From contig NZ_KB899302.1 in NCBI RefSeq assembly GCF_000378145.1, positions 1-54,160 of the forward strand: a stretch of DNA of 54,160 nt, given 5' to 3'. The position numbers and the translations under genes are program-made. The notes beneath the pieces were generated by a model, which did no database searches, was not told where the DNA came from, and saw only the letters and a list, made by a program, of their open reading frames with translations. This document shows positions 1 through 8,740 of this stretch, one piece after another (position 1 is the stretch's first letter; every line of letters starts with the position of its first letter). This DNA is from Saccharibacillus kuerlensis DSM 22868 (GTDB lineage Bacteria; Bacillota; Bacilli; Paenibacillales; Paenibacillaceae).

Positions 1-23
1 GGGAGAGTAGGAAGCTGCCAAGC
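1..23 (+). rRNA. rrf: 5S ribosomal RNA, 3' end (partial)
   Basis: The first 23 bases, GGGAGAGTAGGAAGCTGCCA plus AGC, match the conserved 3' end of Bacillota 5S rRNA (consensus GGGAGAGTAGGACGCTGCCA then AGC). A strong terminator follows at once, as expected at the end of an rRNA operon. Only the tail of the gene is inside the window. Confidence 0.85.
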
Positions 24-34
24 CGATGAAAAAA

Positions 35-74
35 AGCCTCTACCGTGTATACGGTAAAGGCTCTTTTTGTTTTT
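35..74 (+). terminator. rRNA operon terminator
   Basis: The arms AGCCTCTACCGT and ACGGTAAAGGCT pair around a GTAT loop and are followed by CTTTTTGTTTTT. This is an intrinsic terminator about 10 bases past the 5S end. Confidence 0.9.
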
Positions 75-615
75 ATGTTTGTTTTTGTATTTATATATAC
101 AAATATTGCCCTTGGTATTATTATGAATTTTGTGTGATTGTGATCTGCCCCGCCCTTCCACCCCGCAGCCGGCAAAGCCGCTGCCTCTTTCCCGGCTAGA
201 ATCCAGCCGTATCTTTAGTCCCTAAACTCTCAAGCTTCTGACTGCTTGAGAGGCCTTCCACCCCACGCCGAGAGCGGGCCTTTTTCGAACCGGAGCGCCT
301 TTGCCCTTTCCCCTTTTCTTCCAGATGGTGTTCGTTCAATCAGAAAGGGGAAAGGACAACGAAGCGCAGGTCGAAAAAGGCCCGCGGCCCCTAAGTAACA
401 GTTTTGTAACCGTTCATTATAGTGGAGTCGGTATAATGGAGAAATGGGTTAAATAGCTTTTCTAGCTAATTAATCTGGGGAAAAGTCAAAGTCTGCACAA
501 CAATCGCCGGTTTTTCTAGGGGACTCCAGGTTTAAACAAGGAAGTTAGAACCGGGAGAGAAGAACTATATGGGGGTTCAAAGCATTGCGCAGAACGATGT
601 AAGGGGGAATTGAAT
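75..615. other. Intergenic region after the rRNA operon
   Basis: No convincing gene lies here. It holds an AT-rich stretch (75-150), a small hairpin with CTCTCAAGC and GCTTGAGAG arms (227-252), two copies of a CCTTCCACCCC motif (near 155 and 254), and the large palindrome at 274-385. A TATAAT at 432-437 could be the -10 box of the following lipoprotein gene, but no good -35 box is seen at the right distance. Confidence 0.6.
274..385. repeat. Long imperfect inverted repeat
   Basis: The left arm (274-319) and right arm (342-385) are reverse complements over most of their length. The outer 15 bases, GCGGGCCTTTTTCGA, are perfect. The inner blocks CCTTTCCCC and TTTCT also pair, and only the middle third is diverged. 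The loop is 22 bases. Such a stem would fold strongly as RNA or as a DNA cruciform. No transposase or target-site duplication is visible beside it. Confidence 0.8.
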
Positions 616-1014
616 ATGAAGCGGAAGGTGTCCTTATTTGCCTTTTGCCTATTCTGCAGTTCACTTCTTCTTCTAACGGGATGCACTTCGGAAGAGCCTT
701 CGTCCTGGGCGGTTTACGATGGTGCGACGGTGGAAGAAAGTTTTCCCGTGCCTCAAGAAGCAAGTAAAACTGAGGTAACAGCCAATAACACGAAAATAAG
801 TTACGTGCGCTATTCAGTGCCGGGGCTGGACAGCCTTGATAGAATTCCACAAGCTTATCTCGATGCCATCCAAGCATGGGGCTGGACGGAACAAACGGAT
901 CAAGAGAACTTGGACGATCCGAATCCGCTCCTTATTTTCTCCAAAGGTGAAACTACGGTTCACTTATCGCTCGAAGGCAGTTATTTGACAGTGCTGGTTC
1001 CGAAAGAGAATTGA
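616..1014 (+). CDS. Small predicted lipoprotein, unknown function
   Basis: A 132-residue protein with a classic lipoprotein signal: positively charged MKRK, a hydrophobic core, then the lipobox LLTGC with the acylated cysteine at residue 23. It should be tethered to the outer face of the cell membrane. The remaining ~110 residues are soluble and acidic, with no domain I recognise. The ATG at 616 is preferred over an in-frame TTG six bases earlier because AAGGGGG at 601-607 sits eight bases before the ATG. The gene converges on the membrane-protein gene at 1157-1687 and shares a terminator with it. The coding call is well supported; no function can be assigned. Confidence 0.8.
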   Translation: MKRKVSLFAFCLFCSSLLLLTGCTSEEPSSWAVYDGATVEESFPVPQEASKTEVTANNTKISYVRYSVPGLDSLDRIPQAYLDAIQAWGWTEQTDQENLDDPNPLLIFSKGETTVHLSLEGSYLTVLVPKEN

Positions 1015-1061
1015 AGATCGCAGAAACGTAGGAAAAAGAGAAAAGATGGAAAGTCGTATAA

Positions 1062-1106
1062 AAAGACCGGTGCATCCGACGCAAAGTCGGGCCCGGTCTT
1101 TCTTTG
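1062..1106. terminator. Bidirectional terminator between converging genes
   Basis: AAAGACCGG and CCGGTCTTT form the stem. The plus strand continues CTTT and the minus strand ends in TTTTTATAC, so the hairpin can stop both the lipoprotein gene and the opposite-strand membrane-protein gene. Confidence 0.8.
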
Positions 1107-1156
1107 GCTGCAGGGAAAGTACAAGTAATGCATACAGCGTTATTATGGAGTTGCAA

Positions 1157-1687
1157 TTATTGAATGTAGTAAGAAACATCTTGTGGATTAAGCTTGATCA
1201 TGACATCTTTTCGCTGCCCGCGCATGCTGAGCAGTACAGATAGGCGCGGAGCCATAAACCAGAAATGCCAGAACAGCAAAGCCAGCGTAAAAGGAAGCGG
1301 AACCCAAGCAATTATAATGCCGATAAAGACGAATCCAATCCACAGCGTTTGCTGAAGCACTTGCTGCAGGATGGAATAACCGGTATGTTGATCGGGCAGG
1401 AATCCAAACCACATACCGGAAAAGCGTAGACGCCACTTTTTGCGATAGATGGGGCCGCGAATCAGCAGGACGGAATGCGACACGACGAAATGAATCCACA
1501 GTACAAGTAACAAAGCGGCTAACATGTAAACAAGGGCATGCCAGGAAAACCAAAGGGTTCCGACAAGTAAGGCAGGGATAGGAAAGAATAAATAAAGTAG
1601 CAGTAAAAGACGTGGAATATGAAACTTGCGAATAAGCTGGTATTGATAAATGGTGGCATTTCCATTTTCGCGCTGTTGTTCCAGCAT
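1157..1687 (-). CDS. Integral membrane protein, unknown function
   Basis: A 176-residue protein with about four hydrophobic segments: two near residues 24-70, then a long Trp/Phe-rich pair near 115-150. Short charged ends presumably face the cytoplasm. I recognise no family. The start at 1687 (MLEQQREN) is chosen because AAGGAAGG lies seven bases upstream on the minus strand; a longer reading frame to 1771 has no comparable site. Its terminator is the hairpin at 1062-1106. The upstream DNA (1688-1885) is shared with the divergent yaaO promoter region. Confidence 0.75.
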   Translation of the reverse strand: MLEQQRENGNATIYQYQLIRKFHIPRLLLLLYLFFPIPALLVGTLWFSWHALVYMLAALLLVLWIHFVVSHSVLLIRGPIYRKKWRLRFSGMWFGFLPDQHTGYSILQQVLQQTLWIGFVFIGIIIAWVPLPFTLALLFWHFWFMAPRLSVLLSMRGQRKDVMIKLNPQDVSYYIQ

Positions 1688-1885
1688 GTCGGACCTTCCT
1701 TCCTTTTCCTGATCAAGCATTCCCGAGCCGGGAAATCGAACTGACTTTATCATAACGCATAGCGGCGGCAATCGGAAGATTGAAAATCGTTTCCTCTCCG
1801 GTATTGACTTATAAAATTGGATGCCGTGTAGGCGTTAAATCAGGTACAATAAACAAGGAAAAATGCAGATTGCGGGAGGCTGGGC

Positions 1886-3538
1886 ATGAACGGATGGGAT
1901 CCTAATGACGCACCGCTTTATGCGGAGCTGCTTCGTTACGCTGCACGTAAAGAAGCTTCTTTTCACGTACCCGGTCATAAAGATGGGAACTTTTATCGAG
2001 ATATAAGAAAAAACATACCGAGCGGATTTAAGGAAGTACTGGGAATCGATGTTACGGAGATTGAAGGAACAGACGATTTGCACGATCCTGAGGGTGTAAT
2101 TAAGGAAGCGCAGGAGAAAGCTGCTGCCTTTTTCGGAGCGGAAGAAACCTTTTTTCTCATTGGAGGAAGCACGGCCGGGAATTTGGCATTGATCTTGACC
2201 GTATGCCGGGAGCCGGGGGATCTGCTGATCGTTCAGCGGAATGTACACAAATCCGTATTGAACGGTCTGATGCTTGCCGGGGCTCGAGCGGTGTTTGTCG
2301 CACCTGATCCTGATCCGGAAAGCGGCTTGGCCGTGCTGCCGGGCGATCCAACACTGGAAGAAGCGCTGCAGCGGTATCCGGAAGCGCGCGGTGTGCTGCT
2401 AACCCGGCCCAATTATTACGGGATGGGCCGCAGCATCCGGAAAACTGCCGACATCTGTCATCGGCATGGGGTTCCGCTGCTTGTCGACGAAGCCCATGGT
2501 GCCCATTATGGACTTCATACGGCTTTCCCGATCTCGGCTTTAGCGGAAGGCGCAGACGGTGTCGTACAGTCGACACATAAGATGCTGGCGGCAATGACGA
2601 TGGGAGCCATGCTGCATGTACAGGGCGGACGTCTTGACCGGAGCCTGCTGCGCAGGCGGCTGGCCATGGTCCAGAGCTCAAGCCCGTCCTATCCGATTAT
2701 GGCTTCGCTGGATCTGGCGCGAAGCATAGCGCAGAGCCGGGGCGAAGATGCCTGGACCGGAGCGCTGGAAGCCGCGGCTTATATCCGCCGCGAGCTGGAG
2801 CGGCTGCCCCGGTTCGGATACGTCCGGCCGAAGCTGCCGGACGGCTGCAGTGACAGCGCGGCGGCTTTCGAATGCTGCGCAGCTGAGCCTGCGGCCGCTG
2901 AGGAGGGCCGCGGTGAGCCGTTCGGCGGCGGCGCTGTCAGCGCCTACGCTGAACAGGATCCGCTCAAGATCGCCGTCTACGACAGACGGCGAGTCTTGAG
3001 CGGCTACGCAATGCAGCAGCGGCTGGCGGCCGCAGGCTGCATTGCGGAGATGAGCGATGAGCGCCGCACGGTGCTGGCGCTCGGGCCCGGTTCCGGCATG
3101 AATGATGCCGAACGGCTGATCTCCGCGCTGCGAGAGCTGCAGTGTGAACTAGACATCAACACCAAAGCCGAAAGTGTTGAATTCGGCTCTGGACAACATG
3201 AAGCCCTCGAATCGCGCGATGCAGTATTCCGGACAGCTCCGCTTATTTCCGACCCGGTACCTTTTGATCTGCGACCACCGCGCTCGTCAGAGCCCCTGCA
3301 GGTTGAAGAAGCCGCCGGAAGGATTGCGGCAGAAATGATCGTGCCTTATCCGCCGGGCATTCCACTGATTTACGCAGGCGAACGGATTACAAAATCCGCC
3401 GCAGACCATCTAATCCGGCTTCGGAAAGCAGGAGCCCGGTTTCAAGGGGCGGCCGATGGGGAGCTTACGACGATACAGGTGCGTAGGAAAGAGGAGAACG
3501 ACGGCAGTATACACAATATTCCTGCCGATTTGGCATAA
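1886..3538 (+). CDS. yaaO: Orn/Lys/Arg decarboxylase family protein (YaaO)
   Basis: A 550-residue PLP-dependent enzyme of the amino-acid decarboxylase (aspartate aminotransferase fold) family. It shows HVPGHKDG at 27-34, FFLIGGSTAGN near 89-99, DEAHGAHYG at 201-209 and the PLP-binding lysine in STHK (K232). B. subtilis YaaO sits at the same place, just before tmk; its substrate is not obvious from sequence. The protein is about 70 residues longer than usual, partly because of a GC-rich Ala/Glu/Gly insert near residues 318-358, which falls between the large domain and the C-terminal domain. The start follows GGGAGG at 1874-1879. A TACAAT at 1845-1850 may be its -10 box. It likely heads an operon with tmk and darA. 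Confidence 0.9.
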   Translation: MNGWDPNDAPLYAELLRYAARKEASFHVPGHKDGNFYRDIRKNIPSGFKEVLGIDVTEIEGTDDLHDPEGVIKEAQEKAAAFFGAEETFFLIGGSTAGNLALILTVCREPGDLLIVQRNVHKSVLNGLMLAGARAVFVAPDPDPESGLAVLPGDPTLEEALQRYPEARGVLLTRPNYYGMGRSIRKTADICHRHGVPLLVDEAHGAHYGLHTAFPISALAEGADGVVQSTHKMLAAMTMGAMLHVQGGRLDRSLLRRRLAMVQSSSPSYPIMASLDLARSIAQSRGEDAWTGALEAAAYIRRELERLPRFGYVRPKLPDGCSDSAAAFECCAAEPAAAEEGRGEPFGGGAVSAYAEQDPLKIAVYDRRRVLSGYAMQQRLAAAGCIAEMSDERRTVLALGPGSGMNDAERLISALRELQCELDINTKAESVEFGSGQHEALESRDAVFRTAPLISDPVPFDLRPPRSSEPLQVEEAAGRIAAEMIVPYPPGIPLIYAGERITKSAADHLIRLRKAGARFQGAADGELTTIQVRRKEENDGSIHNIPADLA

Positions 3539-3562
3539 AATTATAGAGGACGGTAACTAAAC

Positions 3563-4228
3563 ATGAAGCATTCGGGTAAATTTATAGTGTTGGAAGGTCC
3601 GGACGGCAGCGGCAAAACGACACAGATCGGCCGGATTGAAGCTTATCTGCGCGAACAAGGAGCCGATTTCATTTCCACACGGGAGCCGGGCGGCGTCCTT
3701 GTGGCGGAGAAAATCCGCAGTGTCATCCTGGACGTGGACCATGCAATGAGCGGATTGACCGAATGTCTGCTGTATGCGGCGGCCCGTCGGGAACATCTGC
3801 TGCAAAAGGTCATTCCAGCATTGGAACAGGGAAAGATCGTGATTTGTGACCGCTATGTTATGTCTTCACTCAGCTATCAGGGGTATGGACGTGAACTGGG
3901 GGAAGCAGTACTTGATATTAACAAGCGGGCGATCAATGTGGACGGGACGGAATATTGGCCGGATTTGAACATCTATTTGGACGTTACGCCGGAAGTAGGG
4001 CTGCAGCGTATTCACGCTAAAGATGCCGGACGGGAGATTAATCGTCTTGATTTGGAGAAGGAAGACTTTCATCGGAAAGTTCGCGAAGGGTATTTGCGTC
4101 TAAGCCGCGAATATCAAGAAAGTTTTGCAACAATCGATGCTTCGCAAAACGAAGCAGAGGTATTTGCCGATATAAAAAGAGTGCTTGAACGTCTTCTTTT
4201 CGAAGGTCCGCAGCAGGAATTTTCCTGA
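3563..4228 (+). CDS. tmk: Thymidylate kinase
   Basis: Phosphorylates dTMP to dTDP in the cytoplasm, an essential step in dTTP supply. The 221-residue protein has the P-loop GPDGSGKTT at 12-20, the TREPGG substrate motif near 39-44, and DRYVMSSLSYQG at 96-107. The LID region near residues 150-160 carries the expected arginines. It is slightly longer than the typical 205-212 residues because of a C-terminal tail. It lies 24 bases after yaaO and 75 bases before darA, so it is probably cotranscribed with both. The ATG at 3563 follows a GAGGACGGTAAC stretch. Confidence 0.97.
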   Translation: MKHSGKFIVLEGPDGSGKTTQIGRIEAYLREQGADFISTREPGGVLVAEKIRSVILDVDHAMSGLTECLLYAAARREHLLQKVIPALEQGKIVICDRYVMSSLSYQGYGRELGEAVLDINKRAINVDGTEYWPDLNIYLDVTPEVGLQRIHAKDAGREINRLDLEKEDFHRKVREGYLRLSREYQESFATIDASQNEAEVFADIKRVLERLLFEGPQQEFS

Positions 4229-4246
4229 ATCGTGTCGAATAGGTAA

Positions 4247-4633
<387 letters not shown>

Positions 4634-4688
4634 ACTAAGCGCTTTGTAAGGAGCGACGGAAGTTGGAAGATACGTGCTGTCCCGCCGG

Positions 4689-4793
4689 ATGTCGGACAAC
4701 AAGCCCAATAAGACGTGTACGCTATTTACGGACATGTCCGGATACGGAAGCAACCGTTTGAACGACCATTTTACCGGCGGACAGCCGGCCTGA
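4689..4793 (+). CDS. Possible 34-residue small protein
   Basis: An ATG at 4689 opens a 34-codon frame ending at 4793 in the darA-yaaR gap. The peptide contains GYGSNRLNDHFTGGQPA, and its codon choice resembles neighbouring genes. No clear ribosome site precedes the ATG. A good AAGGAG at ~4648 instead points to a TTG in another frame that gives 32 cysteine-rich residues with poorer codons. Either frame could be chance. I recognise neither. Confidence 0.25.
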   Translation: MSDNKPNKTCTLFTDMSGYGSNRLNDHFTGGQPA

Positions 4794-4856
4794 AGGGGTT
4801 CTGGTCTCCTTATGGAGGCCGCTCGTCTTCATGGATACAAAAGGCAGGGATAAGCG

Positions 4857-5300
4857 ATGAAGATTAACCCGGGGTTTCGCCCCTTGAATAATATACCGAT
4901 TACGCCGGATACCGGTACGCGTCCGATTGAACAGCGGAGCTTCGCCGATGCGATTCGTCATCAGGAAGCACAGTCGACCCAGGACGAGCTCGGCCGTCGC
5001 ATGCAGGAGATCAACCGACAGGGCGACCGTCTGGCACGTTCGATGACGATCCGCGAGCTGAAGTCTTACCGTACTATGGTCAAGCGCTTCCTTGAAGATA
5101 CCGTTCGCCGCGGCGTCGGCATGAAAGAAACCAAAGGTTGGGATCGTCTCGGCCGAACGAAGCGTTATAAGCTGATTGACGAGATTGACAGCAGTTTACT
5201 GTCGATGGCGGACGAATTGTTGGCCAGCGAAGAAGGTCGTCTGGAACTGCTTCAACGCATCGGCGAGGTACGCGGACTACTGATAAATTTGTTGTTCTAA
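4857..5300 (+). CDS. yaaR: YaaR family protein (DUF327)
   Basis: A 147-residue cytoplasmic protein matching the YaaR family by position and sequence: N-terminal basic and Gln-rich helices, then the central SYRTMVKRFLEDTV segment (~77-90) and a helical C-terminus ending in GEVRGLLINLLF. Its function is unknown; the gene always sits near tmk, darA and holB. The ATG at 4857 is preceded by GGCAGGGATAAG. A 224-base gap separates it from darA, much longer than the other spacings in this cluster. Confidence 0.88.
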   Translation: MKINPGFRPLNNIPITPDTGTRPIEQRSFADAIRHQEAQSTQDELGRRMQEINRQGDRLARSMTIRELKSYRTMVKRFLEDTVRRGVGMKETKGWDRLGRTKRYKLIDEIDSSLLSMADELLASEEGRLELLQRIGEVRGLLINLLF

Positions 5301-5337
5301 CCCTGCATCCAGTCTTATTACAATTGGGCAAAAAAGA

Positions 5338-5367
5338 AAGCCGGGGGCCGCTATAGGCTCCCGGCTT
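5338..5367 (-). terminator. Minus-strand terminator with no annotated gene
   Basis: AAGCCGGG-GCC pairs with GGC-CCCGGCTT around GCTATA. The plus strand has no T-run after it, but on the minus strand the stem is followed by TCTTTTTTG, so it is an intrinsic terminator for leftward transcription. The only DNA it could serve is the structured segment at 5368-5510. Confidence 0.7.
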
Positions 5368-5395
5368 CCGTTCAGTAAGCGGGTAATGAAGAACC

Positions 5396-5510
5396 CGGTA
5401 GCTTGTCTCAATCAGATGAACGGTTTTGTTTGGCGGAATCGCACTTAAACCGTGTACGTTTCCGCCAAACAAAATCCTACTATTTAAGTGAAACAAGCTG
5501 CTAGTCCCGT
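5396..5510 (-). ncRNA. Structured element, candidate leftward small RNA
   Basis: Three nested complementarities are visible. AGCTTGT (5400-5406) pairs with ACAAGCT (5493-5499). The 15-base arms TTTTGTTTGGCGGAA (5424-5438) and TTCCGCCAAACAAAA (5460-5474) are a perfect stem. The loop of that stem holds CACTTAAA (5442-5449), a perfect complement of TTTAAGTG (5483-5490), which would make a pseudoknot. The element ends just before the holB ribosome site and is followed leftward by the minus-strand terminator. I assign the minus strand because of that terminator. A plus-strand role as a holB leader is the alternative. No clear promoter was found. Confidence 0.4.
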
Positions 5511-5537
5511 TAAATTCATTAAAGGAGTCTCACCCTT

Positions 5538-6527
5538 ATGTCCTTACAAACGATCAGAGGCCAAGAGATTGCCAAACGGATGCTGGGCAGCGGTTTGCGC
5601 AGCGGACGAATCTCGCATGCCTATCTGTTCAGCGGTCCCGGCGGAAGCGCACGGCGCAGGGCTGCCGATGCGTTCGCCAAGGCGCTGCTTTGCGAACAGG
5701 CTCCGGAACTGGGCGATGCCTGCGGCAAATGTCTAAGCTGCCGCAAAGTCGAGCATGGGAATCATCCCGATCTGCAGGCGATCGGACCGGACGGTGCCTC
5801 GATCAAGATCGAGCAGATTCGCGAGCTGCAGAAGATGTTCTCTTACCGCTCAGGTTCGAGCGGCCGCAAAATATACATTATTGACGAAGCTGACAAGATG
5901 ACTGTACAGGCATCGAACAGTCTGCTCAAATTTCTTGAAGAACCTCCGGCTCCGGCCGTGGCTATTCTGCTTGCGGAGAACGGTCAAGCACTGCTGCCGA
6001 CCATCCGCTCGCGCACGCAGCTGGTTCCGTTCACTTCAATGGGAGCGGAAGATATCCTGGGCGAGCTTGCGGCTGAGGGTTTGGCAACCCCTGCTGCGCG
6101 CTGTGCGGCTTACTTAACGCCGGGGCCGGAAGAATGCAAAGCGCTTGCGGCAGAGAATTGGTTTGCAGAAACAAGAAATGTAGTGATACAATTAGGGAAG
6201 GAGTCGAGCAGCAGAAGTGGCGCCAGCCTCGTTACCGCCCAACAGCAAGTATTCAAGGCGGGACTTGGCGAACACCTGGACAGTCTGTTCGATCTTTTCC
6301 ATTTGTGGTTCAGAGATATGATTTATGTTCAATCCGAACGGCGCGAGCATATCGTTTTCATAGATCAATTGGAGTTTATCTCCCAAGTGGCAGGTTCCCG
6401 AAGTGCGGAAGATTGGATATCCTGTATGTCCATTGCCGCCGAGAGCAAAAAGAAGCTCAAATCCAACATGAACAACCAGCTCTGTCTTGAGCAATTTTTG
6501 GTAGGCCTGGAGCAACCGGGACGGTAA
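5538..6527 (+). CDS. holB: DNA polymerase III delta' subunit
   Basis: Clamp-loader subunit that, with delta and tau, opens the sliding clamp onto primed DNA. The 329-residue protein has an AAA+ domain with a degenerate P-loop (SGPGGSARRR at 32-41, lacking the Lys-Thr pair, as is usual for delta') and a four-cysteine zinc module (C52, C62, C65, C68). The motif IDEADKMT (~115-122) and the SRTQ sensor segment (~159) are also present. The ATG at 5538 has AAAGGAG 12 bases upstream. It starts a tight run holB-ricT-yabA. Confidence 0.95.
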   Translation: MSLQTIRGQEIAKRMLGSGLRSGRISHAYLFSGPGGSARRRAADAFAKALLCEQAPELGDACGKCLSCRKVEHGNHPDLQAIGPDGASIKIEQIRELQKMFSYRSGSSGRKIYIIDEADKMTVQASNSLLKFLEEPPAPAVAILLAENGQALLPTIRSRTQLVPFTSMGAEDILGELAAEGLATPAARCAAYLTPGPEECKALAAENWFAETRNVVIQLGKESSSRSGASLVTAQQQVFKAGLGEHLDSLFDLFHLWFRDMIYVQSERREHIVFIDQLEFISQVAGSRSAEDWISCMSIAAESKKKLKSNMNNQLCLEQFLVGLEQPGR

Positions 6528-6588
6528 CATGAGGTCCAGCGAGCATCCGGGGCCGAATGTTTTGAATGCGCGCAAGGGAGGTTTAGCT

Positions 6589-7389
6589 TTGTATAGTGTA
6601 GTCGGAGTCCGTTTCAAGAAAGCGGGCAAAGTGTATTACTTCGATCCTTTAGAATTTCCCGTTGAGCAGGAACAATGCGTAATCGTGGAAACAGCTCGAG
6701 GGGTCGAATACGGCAAAGTCGTTGTTGGGAAGAAGCAGGTGCAGGAGAGTGACGTCGTGCTTCCGCTGAAGCGGGTTATCCGCATCGCCGGAGATACGGA
6801 CGCGCGCGTAGTGGAAGAGAACAAGGATGCCGCACGCAAAGCTTTTGCAACCTGTCTAAATAAAATTAAGGACCACGGTCTGAAAATGAAGCTGGTCGAC
6901 GTGGAATATACGTTTGACCGCAACAAAATCATTTTTTATTTTACGGCCGAGGGACGCGTCGATTTTCGTGAACTCGTCAAAGATTTGGCCAGCATTTTCC
7001 GGACACGGATTGAGCTGAGACAGATTGGGGTACGCGACGAAGCGAAGATGTTGGGAGGAATCGGACCATGCGGACGAGTACTGTGCTGTTCGTCATGGCT
7101 GGGTGATTTCGAACCGGTATCCATCAAGATGGCCAAAGATCAGAATCTTTCGCTTAATCCGACCAAGATTTCGGGACTCTGCGGAAGGCTGATGTGCTGC
7201 CTGAAGTTTGAACACGACAACTACGAAAGCAGCAAGGAAGAGCTTCCCGCGGTTGGCAAGATGGTCGTCACTTCGCTCGGAGAAGGCAAAGTCGTCGGCA
7301 TCAATGCCGGTAAGCGGATGGTACATGTACAGTTGTTTGAGATCGGTAAGGTTAAAGAACTGCCTATGGACGACATTGTCGTCAAGTAA
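6589..7389 (+). CDS. ricT: RicT / YaaT PSP1-domain protein
   Basis: A 266-residue subunit of the Fe-S-containing RicAFT (Y) complex, which in B. subtilis stimulates RNase Y-dependent mRNA processing and influences competence, biofilm formation and Spo0A phosphorylation. The PSP1 C-terminal domain covers ~60-145. Two cysteine clusters, C161-C166-C167 and C198-C203-C204, fit the known Fe-S ligand region. The TTG at 6589 is chosen because AAGGGAGG lies seven bases upstream and the protein then begins [14 protein letters not shown], like the family; an earlier ATG at 6529 would add 20 atypical residues. Confidence 0.93.
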   Translation: MYSVVGVRFKKAGKVYYFDPLEFPVEQEQCVIVETARGVEYGKVVVGKKQVQESDVVLPLKRVIRIAGDTDARVVEENKDAARKAFATCLNKIKDHGLKMKLVDVEYTFDRNKIIFYFTAEGRVDFRELVKDLASIFRTRIELRQIGVRDEAKMLGGIGPCGRVLCCSSWLGDFEPVSIKMAKDQNLSLNPTKISGLCGRLMCCLKFEHDNYESSKEELPAVGKMVVTSLGEGKVVGINAGKRMVHVQLFEIGKVKELPMDDIVVK

Positions 7390-7421
7390 GTCAATCGGAA
7401 TCGCTCTGGGGTGGAGTTTAC

Positions 7422-7802
7422 TTGGAGAAGAAAAATGTTTTCGCACAAATAGACGAGATGGAAACGCAAGTTGAAAGCTTCAAAAATGAACTCAGCACGA
7501 TGAAGCAGGCGGTTAAAGAGCTAATGGAAGAAAATCAGCGGCTGCTTACCGAAAATGAACGTCTGCGGATCATTTTGAAAAGGGAAGCCCAGGGAGAAGC
7601 AAGTTCCGGTGCACATCCTCAGCCTTACAATGTCCTCAGCGAACCGAAAAAGAAAAACGAAGAAGCGAGCGACACAGTTGGCGAAGGTTATGACAATTTG
7701 GCCCGTCTGTATCATGAAGGATTTCATATCTGCAACGTATACTATGGGCATCTGCGTACGGAAGGCGATTGCTTGTTCTGCCTGTCTTTTTTGAATAAAT
7801 AA
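7422..7802 (+). CDS. yabA: Replication initiation control protein YabA
   Basis: A 126-residue protein that bridges DnaA and the sliding clamp DnaN and restrains initiation at oriC. The N-terminal half (residues ~8-55) is a leucine-rich coiled coil for tetramer formation. The C-terminal zinc motif is complete, with H102, C104, C117 and C120. It starts with TTG after GGTGGAG, 32 bases past ricT. In context it couples replisome genes (holB) to initiation control. Confidence 0.93.
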   Translation: MEKKNVFAQIDEMETQVESFKNELSTMKQAVKELMEENQRLLTENERLRIILKREAQGEASSGAHPQPYNVLSEPKKKNEEASDTVGEGYDNLARLYHEGFHICNVYYGHLRTEGDCLFCLSFLNK

Positions 7803-7923
7803 TCCGGAATTATCGCGTTGATTATGTTCGAATCAAGGTTACCGTCGAACCAAGCCCTTGTTATTGGGGGGAGGGATCACCGGATTACAGTCAAGATTCG
7901 GTTATATCAACGTATCAGTCTGA

Positions 7924-7957
7924 AAGCCGCGGCGTTTTTTGCCAGCGGCTTTTTTTT
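7924..7957 (+). terminator. Terminator after yabA
   Basis: AAGCCGC and GCGGCTT form the stem and are followed by a run of seven T. It separates the holB-ricT-yabA group from yabB. Confidence 0.85.
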
Positions 7958-7974
7958 GAAAGAGGAGCCTAGTC

Positions 7975-8739
7975 ATGGAAAAACAATATGATACTCCCCT
8001 GCATAAGGGAGAACGTATCGACGATTTGCTGACACAAAATTTGCATATTATCCAAAGCCCCGAAGTATTCAGTTTCTCGATGGATGCCGTTCTGCTGGGC
8101 CGTTTCGCTTCGGTTCCCGCCCGAGGACGGGTGCTAGACCTTTGCACAGGCAACGGAGTCATTCCGCTGCTGCTGTCGACCCGGACCAAGGCGAAGATCG
8201 AAGGCGTAGAGATCCAGGAGCGGCTGGCCGATATGGCAGAACGCAGCATAACGATGAATGGGCTGCAGGAGCAAATTACGATCCATCATATGGATCTTAA
8301 GCATTTCCACGAAATAGCAGGACATGGTATGTACGATGCGGTAACCGTCAATCCTCCCTATACTCCGCTTACTGGCAGCGATATCAAAGCCAACCCTCAT
8401 GAAGCGATTGCACGGCACGAGATCCACTGTACGCTGGAAGATGTGGTGCAGGCCTGTTCGAGATTGGTCAAGCAGGGCGGAAAAGTCTCGATGGTACACC
8501 GGCCGCATCGGCTGGCGGACATTTTAACATTAATGCGGCAGTACCGGATCGAACCGAAACGGATTCGCTTTGTTCATCCACGTGCCGGAATGGAAGCCAA
8601 TATGGTACTGGTAGAAGGACTGCGCGACGGTAAGCCGGAAATGCGCGTTCTGCCTCCGCTGATCGTATATAACGAGCAGGGAGAATACTGCAGCGAGATT
8701 ATGACCATTTATTACGGGCAACCGGGCGAGGAGCACTAA
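7975..8739 (+). CDS. yabB: tRNA1(Val) (adenine37-N6)-methyltransferase-like protein (YabB)
   Basis: A 254-residue SAM-dependent methyltransferase of the TrmN6/YfiC family. The SAM-binding motif VLDLCTGNG is at 53-61 and the amino-methyl-transfer motif NPPY at 126-129. Related enzymes methylate N6 of A37 in tRNA1(Val); substrate here is by homology only. The start follows AAAGAGGAG. It overlaps functionally with rsmI, whose ATG lies two bases after this gene's stop. In Bacillus the GIY-YIG gene yazA lies between them; it is absent here. Confidence 0.88.
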   Translation: MEKQYDTPLHKGERIDDLLTQNLHIIQSPEVFSFSMDAVLLGRFASVPARGRVLDLCTGNGVIPLLLSTRTKAKIEGVEIQERLADMAERSITMNGLQEQITIHHMDLKHFHEIAGHGMYDAVTVNPPYTPLTGSDIKANPHEAIARHEIHCTLEDVVQACSRLVKQGGKVSMVHRPHRLADILTLMRQYRIEPKRIRFVHPRAGMEANMVLVEGLRDGKPEMRVLPPLIVYNEQGEYCSEIMTIYYGQPGEEH

Positions 8740-8740
8740 T

